From: Gonocerus acuteangulatus
Taxonomy: Eukaryota > Arthropoda > Insecta > Hemiptera > Coreidae
Assembly: GCA_946811695.1 (NCBI GenBank)
Contig: OX328125.1
Coordinates: 107,863,715-107,927,714 of the forward strand
Length of the DNA: 64,000 nt
Direction of reading: 5' to 3'
Each line of letters starts with the position of its first letter. The first letter of the stretch is position 1. The translations under genes were made by a program, and so were the position numbers. A model generated the notes under the pieces. That model worked only from the letters and a program-made list of their open reading frames with translations. It was not told the DNA's origin and searched no databases. Shown here one piece after another: positions 53,836-64,000 of this stretch.

Positions 53836-53945
53836 TATTTACAGAATATTACAATCTACAATTTCAATATTATGCAATTTTGATACTGGTTACTTGCCGA
53901 CGCCTCAGGTGTCCCCAGTTGTCAGCCGAATACCTTCCTTGTTAG

Positions 53946-54330
53946 GAAGGATTCTAGGATGACCTGGAGTTACCCTACGCCATCCAACCACACCCTGCGA
54001 CTAGCAGGGAGGATTGGAGGCGAATGAGGCGTGGCCTGTGATATCACGAGGAGAGAAAATATCCATCGACATGACTCTCAATACAGACAGTATGCTAATG
54101 TGACCCGATTTTAGGGTACCTTTATTCGCGAACGATTAAGACGAAATATTAAATGTTTTTATTCAGAGTTTTCCAAATGATACTAGAGATCTGAACGAAA
54201 TCGCGCTAAGTTGAGAATTCTAAAGAGGTGATGCTATAAATACCCGTCGAAAGGAGGACTGGAGATAAGCTGGCCAGATCTAAATTAGCCAAGGTATTTG
54301 ACATTTCGGCAGTGTCTATATTCGTACTAT
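53946..54330. other. Unassigned sequence
   Basis: No feature supported. Confidence 0.5.
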
Positions 54331-55473
54331 CACAATGCTCGGTCCAGGCATTCTAGCTCTCTCGGCGTACATACCTCGCCACTAGATGTATCTTAGGGTT
54401 CTCTTCGTATCTAGATATCAATAGTACACACACACACAATGCTAGGTCTAGGTATTCTAGCTCTCTCGGCGTACATACCTCGCCACTAGATGTATCTTAG
54501 GGTTCTGTTCGTATCTAGATATCAATATTACACACACACACAATGCTCGGTCCAGGCATTCTAGCTCTCTCGGCGTACATACCTCGCCTCTAGATGTATC
54601 TTAGGGTTCTCTTCGTATCTAGATATCAATATTACACACACACACACAATGCTCGGTCCAGGCATTCTAGCTCTCTCGGCGTACATACCTCGCCTCTAGA
54701 TGTATCTTAGGGTTCTCTTCGTATCTAGATATCAATATTACACACACACACACAATGCTCGGTCTAGGTATTCTAGCTCTCTCGGCGTACATACCTCGCC
54801 TCTAGATGTATCTTAGGGTTCTGTTCGTATCTAGATATCAATATTACACACACACACAATGCTCGGTCCAGGCATTCTAGCTCTCTCGGCGTACATACCT
54901 CGCCTCTAGATGTATCTTAGGGTTCTGTTCGTATCTAGATATCAATATTACACATACACACAATGCTCGGTCCAGGCATTCTAGCTCTCTCGGCGTACAT
55001 ACCTCGCCTCTAGATGTATCTTAGGGTTCTCTTCGTATCTAGATATCAATATTACACACACACACACAATGCTCGGTCCAGGCATTCTAGCTCTCTCGGC
55101 GTACATACCTCGCCTCTAGATGTATCTTAGGGTTCTCTTCGTATCTAGATATCAATATTACACACACACACACAATGCTCGGTCTAGGTATTCTAGCTCT
55201 CTCGGCGTACATACCTCGCCTCTAGATGTATCTTAGGGTTCTGTTCGTATCTAGATATCAATATTACACACACACACAATGCTCGGTCCAGGCATTCTAG
55301 CTCTCTCGGCGTACATACCTCGCCTCTAGATGTATCTTAGGGTTCTGTTCGTATCTAGATATCAATATTACACACACACACAATGCTCGGTCCAGGCATT
55401 CTAGCTCTCTCGGCGTACATACCTCGCCTCTAGATGTATCTTAGGGTTCTGTTCGTATCTAGATATCAATATT

Positions 55474-55489
<16 letters not shown>
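54331..55489. repeat. 105-bp minisatellite, 11 units, four-unit higher order
   Basis: Unit: AATGCTCGGTCCAGGCATTC, TAGCTCTCTCGGCGTACATA, CCTCGCCTCTAGATGTATCT, TAGGGTTCTCTTCGTATCTA, GATATCAATATTACACACAC. Variant order (CTCTTCG, CTCTTCG, CTGTTCG, CTGTTCG) in units 3-6 (54541-54962) is repeated in units 7-10 (54963-55382), so a block of about 421 bp was duplicated. Confidence 0.97.

Positions 55490-55558
<69 letters not shown>
55490..55558. repeat. (CA)n(TA)n microsatellite
   Basis: CA run then TA run with one CATATA break. Confidence 0.95.
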
Positions 55559-55560
<2 letters not shown>

Positions 55561-55700
55561 GGTAGTTGGTAACAGCTTTATTCAGTCCTCATATATTTTA
55601 TTTTCAAGTTACATACATTGCGGCATGTCCCACACTTTGTTATTTAAATTTTGTTACAGAAACGTTTCGGCTATAATCCATTTTCAATATGTCAATCTGC
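55559..55700 (-). mobile_element. Penelope-like terminal fragment
   Basis: GCTTTATTCAG, then CGGCATGTCCCACACTTTGT and a decayed hammerhead core (55663-55687). The arrangement resembles one arm of the palindromes at 21010 and 44353, without the partner arm. Confidence 0.45.
55663..55687 (-). ncRNA. Degenerate hammerhead-like core
   Basis: Minus strand: TTGAAAA where CTGANGA is expected (two substitutions), a weak stem (GGATTATAGCC), then GAAACG. Confidence 0.35.
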
Positions 55701-56308
55701 ACACTAACGCCGGTGATTAAGAGGCTTCCGCTCTCCAGAAACAAAGCCAGCTTTTTGTTTTCGAAGAATTAAAACTTTTTTTTTTTGTTTCTTTAACAGC
55801 CCATATAAAACTTATGACATAAAGAATTGATTTATTTGTATAACCCCAATCAGACGGGACAAATGTTTGTATGTTTAGCCTTTCAAACTTTCTATATATG
55901 AGCAGGTGTCGATAAAGCAATTCGTTACAAACATCACAATTTTTAGTTGACGCAAAAAAAAAAATGTATTTCTAATTATCTAAAAAATAATATACACTTA
56001 TTGATGTTCTATAAGCTTTCACGAGCTTCCTAAAATTATGTTTATGATCTATCTACCATTTTTTATATGGTGTAGAGTCGATCACTGGCGGTAAAAGGAC
56101 TGCAGAGATTGTGGAAATGTTAACTTGAAAAATGAGAATTTATTAAACTTATAACTCTATGGGGGGGGGGTGTAGGCCAAAACTCAGGAACATATTTATG
56201 GTTATTGTGTTAGTTGAATTTTGAATATGGGAATTGATGAAAATGATGAGCTGCTGGACTGTTTATATGGTTTTACTGGATCTTCATGGTTAATAGAATT
56301 AAACTGAG
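55701..56308. other. Unassigned sequence
   Basis: G-run at 56161-56170; nothing else recognised. Confidence 0.5.
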
Positions 56309-56467
56309 GTACCTGGTGTCTTGAAAGATTGTGCTTAAGCATAACTTATAAGGCCTGTAGGGTACCTGGTGTCTTGAAAGATTGTGCTTAAGCATAACTT
56401 ATAAGGCCTGTAGGGTACCTGGTGTCTTGAAAGATTGTGCTTAAGCATAACTTATAAGGCCTGTAGT
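56309..56467. repeat. 53-bp tandem repeat, three units
   Basis: GTACCTGGTGTCTTGAAAGA plus TTGTGCTTAAGCATAACTTA plus TAAGGCCTGTAGG begins at 56309, 56362 and 56415; the copies are identical. CTTAAG sits in a small palindrome (TGCTTAAGCA). Confidence 0.97.
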
Positions 56468-56977
56468 ATGCTACATTTTCTTCCTGCTCCAAATTAGTGG
56501 TGGGTTGGCCGACTCCAACCCTGCTCCCTTTGCTCGGCCTGGGTGGCTTGGATGTTTACTCCTCTATAATTTTGAGGGTAAAAACGTAGGAAGAAAAACT
56601 GTGAAGCTCCACACTGCCTGTTTGGTGACTAACGTTTGTACTCTAGCAATTAAAAATAGGTATCCTTCTAAATAATTGAGTTGTATTGCTGGACAAGATC
56701 CTTTTTGAATATGTTCTATTGGGACAGGATTATTTTTTATTGAGCCAGAACTAGGCTAAGCAAAACTGAGCCTGCTATCTAAGTTTTACTGTAAATGTTT
56801 ATATGAACAACGGAGGAAGAAGCTGCAAATAAATAGAATATATTTCAGTTTTAAAAATCACATTAAACTAAGAATTAAAATAAATCCACTATAGGTGTAC
56901 ATCTAAGCCATTGACAAAGAGTATGCCTACTGTTAATTTATAAACAGTTCTACAAAAAGTTAATTACACGTGAAAAC
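56468..56977. other. Unassigned sequence
   Basis: No feature supported. Confidence 0.5.
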
Positions 56978-57146
56978 CTTCAACCAGATCCTCTTTGAAT
57001 ACAGCCTTCTTCGACCGTTCCTTCATCTCCCGAGCCTCCTCCTTCTGGAACTCTATCCCTCTTTCCATTCGACACTCTCCTTCCTTACCTGTCTTTAAAT
57101 CCCGCCTCTTTGCTTTTCTCCTATCCTCCCAGGAAGACGCTTCTTA
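56978..57146 (+). pseudogene. CR1/L2-like LINE, extreme C-terminus
   Basis: Forward frame: RSSLNTAFFDRSFISRASSF, then WNSIPLSIRHSPSLPVFKSR and LFAFLLSSQ, stop at 57144-57146. The pattern S-F-x-x-R-A-x-x-x-W-N-S-L/I-P-x-x-I-R..S-L-x-x-F-K-S-x-L is the usual last segment of CR1/L2-type LINE polymerases. The rest of the polymerase is missing. Confidence 0.75.
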
Positions 57147-57580
57147 AAATTTCACCACCAGGAAGACCTGATTACCTTTGTAAATTATATTGCTGTTTTT
57201 TTCTCGTGTTTATGCATTTTCCTAGTTTATATCTTTTTATAGCCCCCATTCCTTTAATATTTATTAAACTTTTTAATATTTATTTGTTTATTTAAACTCT
57301 TTAATTTTATTCCCATCCCCCTCTGAACATTGTATCATCATTGCCCCATTCCAATGAATGTACATATTTACTTATATTTCATTTTATTATTTAAGGCTTC
57401 ACATATAATATTTGTATTAGTTGCTTTTTTTGTTTTGTTCTTTTATACTTTTGTTTTTCTTTATTCATATTTATATTTTTAGGTTAAATTTCTTTATTGT
57501 TTATTTTGTACTTATTTTTATTCTTATGGGACGAAGTCCCAGAATAAAGTTTTTTTTTCATTCATTCATTCATTGAATGA
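57147..57580 (+). mobile_element. LINE 3' UTR with terminal hairpin
   Basis: T-rich 3' UTR ending in the hairpin TGGGACGAAGTCCCA (57527-57541), AATAAAG, a T-run and CATT repeats. Short hairpins and simple-repeat tails are common at CR1/L2 3' ends. Confidence 0.65.
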
Positions 57581-58143
57581 AAACCTGTATTTGACTAATT
57601 TCTTTTTGAACAAACCAGCAATATTCACTATGCTGAATATATGAGACAGATTTATTTTTCTGATAATTTAATCTTGAATATATATACGAATCAATAGTAT
57701 AGGAGTTATCAAATTAATAAGATTATCAGTAATAGAACTGACTGGTAGTCAGGTACTCACCGCTACTTCGAATTCTAGCCTCCTTGGTGACAGGCTGTTC
57801 CACGTAGTTACTAACTCCGTTGCTAAAGTTCCACCAGAGCGTCTTCAAGTTACACTCACACGTAGGAGGAATGTAATGTCGAATTAACTGTTACGGCAGC
57901 TTTTCCGGGGAAGAAGTTCAATTCATAACAAGAACACATTCTCTCCGTTTCCTCATCTTATTGAATTATAGAGGCGTTTTGTTGTTTCGTGTCACCAGTC
58001 GGCCATCATCAGTATCTAGCAATATGCTCCAAAGCAATATTATTTAAGTATGGTATCTTCAACAAGATCTCATCAATAGACTATTTAAAAGATTCCTTTA
58101 GACTTTATTAGGAGTAGAAAGAATACAATCTTAAATGAACAGT
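57581..58143. other. Unassigned sequence
   Basis: No feature supported. Confidence 0.5.
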
Positions 58144-58352
58144 GGGAGGCCCGGTGGCCCGGTGAGGGTTAAGGCGTGAGCACTTAACACTCCGTGCCAG
58201 AGGGTCATGGGTTCGATTCCCACTAGGGCTGATGCCTTTTCTTTAGAAAAAATAAATCGCATCCTGGCTAGAAAAGGGTGGAACCCTATAGATAACCCGT
58301 CCTAAAATTCGTAGTTAATAATAAATGGACGTTAAAATTTAATAAATAAATT
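58144..58352 (+). mobile_element. tRNA-Ser-like SINE, complete
   Basis: GGGAGGCCCGGTGGCCCGGT (duplicated CCGGTGGC), GTTAAGGCGTGAGCACTTAA, box B GGGTTCGATTCCCACTAGGG, AAAGGGTGGAACCCTATAGA, TAAATGGACGTTAAAATTTA. Confidence 0.88.
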
Positions 58353-58477
58353 AAGAGTGGAATTGCTAAGGGATCTTTATTTTCACAAAAATTTTAAATG
58401 GCTCTTTACATGGAAGAACGAATATTTATCAAGCCAATTTTAAAAATCGGCGACTGAGAAGCTGAACCCAGACAATA

Positions 58478-58545
58478 AAAACCTGTGCTATAGATGGATT
58501 ATCTATAGGTCACCACCCTTTTCTAGCCACGACAGGGCTGAATTA
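58478..58545 (-). mobile_element. SINE body fragment
   Basis: GGTTATCTATAGG-like block and CCACCCTTTTCTAGCC are the reverse complement of the tRNA-Ser-like SINE body; head and tail are missing. Confidence 0.6.
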
Positions 58546-58555
58546 ATTAAACATG

Positions 58556-58985
58556 CCCAGTTTTTACATAGTATCTTATTTCTCTGTAAAAAATTAATTA
58601 ATATTATTATTAGCGCCTATTTACTTGTATAAACCTCAATAAATTTTTTTTTTTTATGTTTATGTTGACTTTCTAGAACTAATTTCTAGATATATACTAA
58701 TGTTTACATTACCGGTTTATTAATACCTTAATTGTTCTAATAATTTAACAACAAATTGTTTTTTATAATAAGTTGAATTGTATATTTAGACTTGTCACTT
58801 ATCCTACTAATAAACTTTTTTTCTGTGTATTAATTTCTGATTTTTTTTCTTGTCGTTTTAGCTGACGAAGGCTACCACAGTTTTTTTTACAAAAAAAAAT
58901 CGTATTGAGGTTTCTTTTTAGCCGAATCCCAACTATTCCATGTTTGCTTATCACCTCGACGGCTAACTATCTAATCTTCATGATA
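58556..58985 (+). mobile_element. Penelope-like right-end fragment (type 2)
   Basis: Matches the right arm of 25194-26364 from TAGTATCTTATTTC to the 3' end CACCTCGACGGCTAACTATC. The hammerhead starts correctly (CTGACGAAGGCTACCA at 58862), but stem II and GAAAC are replaced by T- and A-runs. Confidence 0.75.
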
Positions 58986-59069
58986 AAATCAAAATATCGT
59001 TTCCTGAAAATGGAAAAGAAATTTTGATTCCTAAAAACCATAATTTAAAGCCTGGAAATTAGAAGTATA

Positions 59070-59560
59070 TGCAACAAGCACATTAGATATGCAACAAGCA
59101 TATTATGCCGACATTAGTATCAGTAATGTTTGTATCAAAATTGTAGCATTATAGTTGACGTGGCTAGTACATATTGCTGTGTGTTAACTTTGGTAAAGGA
59201 AAACCGTTTTCCAAATCCATTAAAATGGTCGTATGTTCTCTGAAAGGTAAAGGGATTGATACAGATTTATCTTTTAATTCCAAAAAGGCGCTTTCAACCA
59301 TTCTTTGGTGCAAATCTAGTTCCTTCTTCGTTTTCGCTGATTCGACAGGGTCATTGGACCTAATACCGCACATTGTTTACATGTATCTGTCCTTGGTTTT
59401 CTAAAGGATAGTCTGGGAAAGCTGTAGGTCTTACATCCACTAGCAGTGCTGGGAAAGTGTTAACATTCGGCCTGCACGTTCTATAAGACACTGTAACATC
59501 TACAACCAACAAGAGTAGCACATGGATCATTGGCACAGGAACATAGACTACATTGCATTG
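59070..59560 (-). pseudogene. Transposon-encoded protein remnant
   Basis: Reverse strand, several frames. From about 59425: LSFRKPRTDTCKQCAVLG, with C-x2-C. After a frameshift: ESAKTKKELDLHQRMVESAF and ILMDLENGFPLPKLTHSNMY. After a stop: PRQL.CYNFDTNITDTN (to about 59080). The order C-x2-C, H-x-R-x-A, D-x-E/Q-x-x-x-P-x-P, then Y-x-RQL-x-x-YN recalls a family of uncharacterised, probably transposase-derived proteins common in arthropods and cnidarians. The identification is from memory of the pattern. Two frameshifts and stops show it is dead. Confidence 0.5.
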
Positions 59561-60489
59561 AAAAAACGAAAAATTGTAAAATGGCAGTTGGATCCCTTAG
59601 CAATTAAACTCTTCAAATAACAGGAATAATAAAAATAAATGAAAATTATTTTCTAACAATGGGATATCAACTAAAAAATGTTGTAAGTGAAGCAATATCG
59701 ATAACTCATCATACCTCTAAAAAAAAAGCAGTCCTATCAGCAAACCGTTTTAATAGGAACCAAGAATCAAAACGAAGGAAAAACGAGAACGAATCCGCAT
59801 TGTAAGCTAAATAAAAAGTGTAGATGAATGAGGGAGGGAGAAAATTCGCAGACTCAGTATGAAGCCTTGAGGGATAACGGATTTCTCGCGTTCAATTAGA
59901 GTCCGAAGCTGTAAATCGGCTTGGCGTCGGTTGCTTAGCAACCATCTTCTGATTTGTTGTCACTCTCTTTATCTTATCACTGATTACACCACAAGTTATT
60001 ATGATTGTTTACATTATGAAGATGTCGAATTATATTTACCTTGCCTTATATACCCCTAGAAAAAACTATCATTGAAAAAAAAACGGGCCAAGTTCCAGGC
60101 CCCTCAGAAAAACCACGTATTGAGCCACGTTTTAGGCCCTTATTTGAACATTTTTAACGTGGTCGGTTTTTGTTAAATGATGACCGCTTCAACTTACATC
60201 GATTTCATACGACCCCTAAATAGTTGCCCTAAGGGCCTGAACATTCAAATGTCTGAAATTTTATAATAAATCCGATTATAGCATCCATCATTTAACGAAA
60301 ACTGGCCATGAACAAAAAAGTTATAGGGTATTTTTAGGTTCTTCACAAGATATTAAGACCCTAAAACTTGGCTGAATGCCATTAATTGCATAAGCAAACT
60401 TTTTTTCCGAGGGTCCTGGACTTGTCCCCTTTTTTTCAACGTTAGTTTTTTTTTTTTTTGGTTTTATATGTATATTTATAAATATCACA
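59561..60489. other. Unassigned sequence
   Basis: Contains an inverted pair near 60140-60310 (ATTTTTAACG.. and GTTAAATGATGAC/CATCATTTAACG), perhaps a decayed MITE. No gene supported. Confidence 0.45.
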
Positions 60490-60835
60490 AGCTTTTTTCG
60501 ACACTCGGTATATAGCATACCCATAGAAAACGATTGAAAGTCCAGTCCTCCTCAAAGGGGGGTTTACTCCACACCCAAATCACAATTTTATTATAGATAA
60601 AATCAATAAACGAAGATGTAAAGTTTTTGTGTATTTATTAGGTAATATACACCCTCGCATACATAGAAAGTTAATTAAAAACATTATCATTGAGGCACAT
60701 GCTCAATACAAATCTAAAAGTTCAAAACATCAAATTTATATATTTTTTAGGTTCATATAGGTTATTTTAAACACATTTTCAGCGCATGTTACCGTCCCCT
60801 GAGAAACGTTAGTTAAGAAGCTCCTGCCAAATGGA
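60490..60835 (-). mobile_element. Diverged family A relative, 5' half
   Basis: Reverse-strand order matches family A: ACTCGGTATATAGCATACCC, GGGGGGTTTACTCC, TTTTTGTGTATTTATTAGGT, GGTTCATATAGGTTATTTTA, then CTGAGAAACGTTAGTTAAGA and AGCTCCTGCC, which aligns with the family A 5' terminus CTGAGGAAAGTGCTTAGTTA and GCAGCTCCTGC. The terminus continues straight into the satellite. Confidence 0.7.
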
Positions 60836-63800
60836 AAATGTTCCGGATTTCGAACCTATAAAAGATGATTATGGAGATATTACCGTCTCCTGAGAAACGT
60901 TAGTTAAGAAACGCCTGCCAAATGGAAAATGTTCCGGATTTCGAACCTATAAAAGATGATTATGGAGATATTACCGTCTCCTGAGAAACGTTAGTTAAGA
61001 AACGCCTGCCTAATGGAAAATGTTACGGATTTCGAACCTATAAAAGATGATTATGGAGATATTACCGTCTCCTGAGAAACGTTAGTTAAGAAGCTCCGCC
61101 AAATGGAAAATGTTCCGGATTTCGAACCTATAAAAGATGATTATGGAGATATTACCGTCTCCTGAGAAACGTTAGTTAAGAAACGCCTGCCTAATGGAAA
61201 ATGTTACGGATTTCGAACCTATAAAAAGATGATTATGGAGATATTACCGTCTCCTGAGAAACGTTAGTTAAGAAACGCCTGCCTAATGGAAAATGTTACG
61301 GATTTCGAACCTATAAAAGATGATTATGAAGATATTACCGTCTCCTGAGAAACGTTAGTTAAGAAACGCCTGCCTAATGGAAAATGTTACGGATTTCGAA
61401 CCTATAAAAGATGATTATGGAGATATTACCGTCTCCTGAGAAACGTTAGTTAAGAAGCTCCGCCAAATGGAAAATGTTCCGGATTTCGAACCTATAAAAG
61501 ATGATTATGGAGATATTACCGTCTCCTGAGAAACGTTAGTTAAGAAACGCCTGCTTAGTGGAAAATGTTACGGATTTCGAACCTATAAAAAGATGATTAT
61601 GGAGATATTACCGTCTCCTGAGAAAAGTCAGTTAAGAAACGCCTGCCTAATGGAAAATGTTACGGATTTCGAACCTATAAAAGATGATTATGGAGATATT
61701 ACCGTCTCCTGAGAAACGTTAGTTAAGAAACGCCTGCCTAATGGAAAATGTTACGGATTTCGAACCTATAAAAGATGATTATGGAGATATTACCGTCTCC
61801 TGAGAAACGTTAGTTAAGAAGCTCCGCCAAATGGAAAATGTTCCGGATTTCGAACCTATAAAAGATGATTATGGAGATATTACCGTCTCCTGAGAAACGT
61901 TAGTTAAGAAACGCCTGCCTAATGGAAAATGTTACGGATTTCGAACCTATAAAAAGATGATTATGGAGATATTACCGTCTCCTGAGAAACGTTAGTTAAG
62001 AAACGCCTGCCTAATGGAAAATGTTACGGATTTCGAACCTATAAAAGATGATTATGAAGATATTACCGTCTCCTGAGAAACGTTAGTTAAGAAATGCCTG
62101 CCTAATGGAAAATGTTACGGATTTCGAACCTATAAAAGATGATTATGGAGATATTACCGTCTCCTGAGAAACGTTAGTTAAGAAGCTCCGCCAAATGGAA
62201 AATGTTCCGGATTTCGAACCTATAAAAGATGATCATGGAGATATTACCGTCTCCTGAGAAACGTTAGTTAAGAAACGCCTGCTTAATGGAAAATGTTACG
62301 GATTTCGAACCTATAAAAAGATGATTATGGAGATATTACCGTCTCCTGAGAAAAGTCAGTTAAGAAACGCCTGCCTAATGGAAAATGTTACGGATTTCGA
62401 ACCTATAAAAGATGATTATGGAGATATTACCGTCCCCTGAGAAACGTTAGTTAAGAAGCTCCTGCCAAATGGAAAATGTTCCGGATTTCGAACCTATAAA
62501 AGATGATTATGGAGATATTACCGTCTCCTGAGAAACGTTAGTTAAGAAACGCCTGCCTAATGGAAAATGTTACGGATTTCGAACCTATAAAAAGATGATT
62601 ATGGAGATATTACTGTCTCCTGAGAAACGTTAGTAAAGAAGCTCCGCCAAATGGCTTATCTAAGAAACGCCTGCCTAATGGAAAATGTTCCGGATTTCAA
62701 ACCTATAAAAGATGATTATGGAGATATTACCGTCTCCTGAGATACACGTACGTTAGTTAAGAAGCTCCGCCAAATGGAAAATGTTCCGGATTTCGAACCT
62801 ATAAAAGATGATTATGGAGATATTACCGTCTCCTGAGAAACGTTAGTTAAGAAACGCCTGCCTAATGGAAAATGTTCCGGATTTCGAACCTATAAAAGAT
62901 GATTATGGAGATATTACCGTCTCCTGAGAAACGTTAGTTAAGAAACGCCTGCTTAATGGAAAATGTTACGGATTTCGAACCTATAAAAAGATGATTATGG
63001 AGATATTACCGTCTCCTGAGAAAAGTCAGTTAAGAAACGCCTGCCTAATGGAAAATGTTACGGATTTCGAACCTATAAAAGATGATTATGGAGATATTAC
63101 CGTCCCCTGAGAAACGTTAGTTAAGAAGCTCCTGCCAAATGGAAAATGTTCCGGATTTCGAACCTATAAAAGATGATTATGGAGATATTACCGTCTCCTG
63201 AGAAACGTTAGTTAAGAAACGCCTGCCTAATGGAAAATGTTACGGATTTCGAACCTATAAAAAGATGATTATGGAGATATTACTGTCTCCTGAGAAACGT
63301 TAGTTAAGAAGCTCCGCCAAATGGCTTATCTAAGAAACGCCTGCCTAATGGAAAATGTTACGGATTTCAAACCTATAAAAGATGATTATGGAGATATTAC
63401 CGTCTCCTGAGATACACGTACGTTAGTTAAGAAGCTCCGCCAAATGGAAAATGTTCCGGATTTCGAACCTATAAAAGATGATTATGGAGATATTACCGTC
63501 TCCTGAGAAACGTTAGTTAAGAAACGCCTGCCTAATGGAAAATGTTACGGATTTCGAACCTATAAAAGATGATTATGGAGATATTACCGTCTCCTGAGAA
63601 ACGTTAGTTAAGAAACGCCTGCTTAATGGAAAATGTTACGGATTTCGAACCTATAAAAAGATGATTATGGAGATATTACCGTCTCCTGAGAAAAGTCAGT
63701 TAAGAAACGCCTGCCTAATGGAAAATGTTACGGATTTCGAACCTATAAAAGATGATTATGGAGATATTACCGTCCCCTGAGAAACGTTAGTTAAGAAGCT

Positions 63801-64000
63801 CCTGCCAAATGGAAAATGTTCCGGATTTCGAACCTATAAAAGATGATTATGGAGATATTACCGTCTCCTGAGAAACGTTAGTTAAGAAACGCCTGCCTAA
63901 TGGAAAATGTTACGGATTTCGAACCTATAAAAAGATGATTATGGAGATATTACTGTCTCCTGAGAAACGTTAGTTAAGAAGCTCCGCCAAATGGCTTATC
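60785..64000. repeat. 91-bp satellite, about 35 units, runs off the window
   Basis: Unit: TTACCGTCTCCTGAGAAACG, TTAGTTAAGAAACGCCTGCC, AAATGGAAAATGTTCCGGAT, TTCGAACCTATAAAAGATGA, TTATGGAGATA. Variants (GAAGCTCCGCC; AAAAGTCAG; CAAATGGCTTATC) recur in order. CAAATGGCTTATC occurs near 62649, 63319 and 63988, about 670 bp apart, which implies a higher-order repeat. Confidence 0.97.

Larger units (their letters stand above)
53264..53930. mobile_element. Large palindromic element with mirrored reading frames
   Basis: Inner arms 53443-53570 and about 53655-53775 are inverted copies (CGGCATTTTTCTCCAGCGG; ATGGATTCATCTCCATCTTC; TTGTTTCTTCCTCGGTGGTA). Outer arms 53296-53400 and 53832-53930 are also inverted (GACAACTGGGGACACCTGAG; AAATTGTAGATTGTAATATT). 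TA tracts separate inner and outer arms on both sides. Both strands therefore encode the same C-terminal peptide (LATTEEETSTWLKKMEMNPS). A third partial copy of the inner edge sits at 53264-53287. A foldback transposon or an inverted duplication could explain it; the class is unknown. Confidence 0.85.

Noticed and set aside
60785..64000. Hammerhead motif in the 91-bp satellite (CTGAGAAACG)
   Set aside because: CTGAGAA does not fit CUGANGA and no stem II precedes a GAAA; the resemblance is superficial.

Overview
The window looks like transposon- and satellite-dominated intergenic DNA from an animal, most likely an insect. The reasons are the repeat types present: I/R1/Jockey-like LINEs with RNase H, Penelope-like palindromes with hammerhead cores, tRNA- and 5S-headed SINEs, Helitrons with TC...CTAG ends, hAT and pogo remnants, and many (TA)n tracts. 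I could not place it to order or species. I found no convincing host gene, structural tRNA or rRNA gene, CRISPR array or bacterial-type operon. Calls rest on reading translated motifs, termini and target-site duplications (TSDs) by eye; no database was searched.

Layout. 1-4350 is a 113-bp satellite. 4.5-10.2 kb holds a family A element, MITE-like sequences, a 5S-headed SINE, a tRNA-Ser-like SINE and a LINE tail. 10.4-13.2 kb is a 5'-truncated LINE inserted in a SINE, both with recognisable TSDs. 13.5-14.2 kb is an internally deleted Helitron that keeps the two ends of its protein. 14.4-18 kb has minisatellites and featureless DNA. 18.2-22 kb has a family A palindrome, a TIR element, a hammerhead palindrome and a SINE. 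24.4-26.6 kb is a hAT-like element carrying two nested insertions, one of them a hammerhead palindrome. 26.7-28.5 kb is a decayed LINE split by family A. 29.4-33.8 kb has family A, two minisatellites and a family B element. 34-37.5 kb has 40-bp and 48-bp minisatellites. 37.5-41.7 kb has LINE tails and a Helitron interrupted by a hAT MITE. 42-48.9 kb has a pogo-like remnant, the third hammerhead palindrome, a TIR element, a 58-bp minisatellite and a SINE. 49-56.5 kb has a complete family A element, a large palindrome and several minisatellites. 57-60 kb has a CR1/L2-like LINE tail, SINEs and a transposon-protein remnant. 60.8 kb to the end is a 91-bp satellite that continues past the window.

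Most notable points. (1) Three palindromes each carry a divergent pair of hammerhead-ribozyme cores (CTGANGA, stem II, GAAAC), one on each strand, and two of them have long TSDs; decayed relatives occur elsewhere. (2) Families A and B share a 5' end, a subterminal inverted repeat matching a 3' hairpin, and a (TA)n tract at a fixed place; the 91-bp satellite at the right edge appears to have grown from the 5' terminus of a family A relative. (3) SINEs with 5S-like and tRNA-like heads share body and tail modules. (4) Nested insertions with matching empty sites allow relative dating inside the window.
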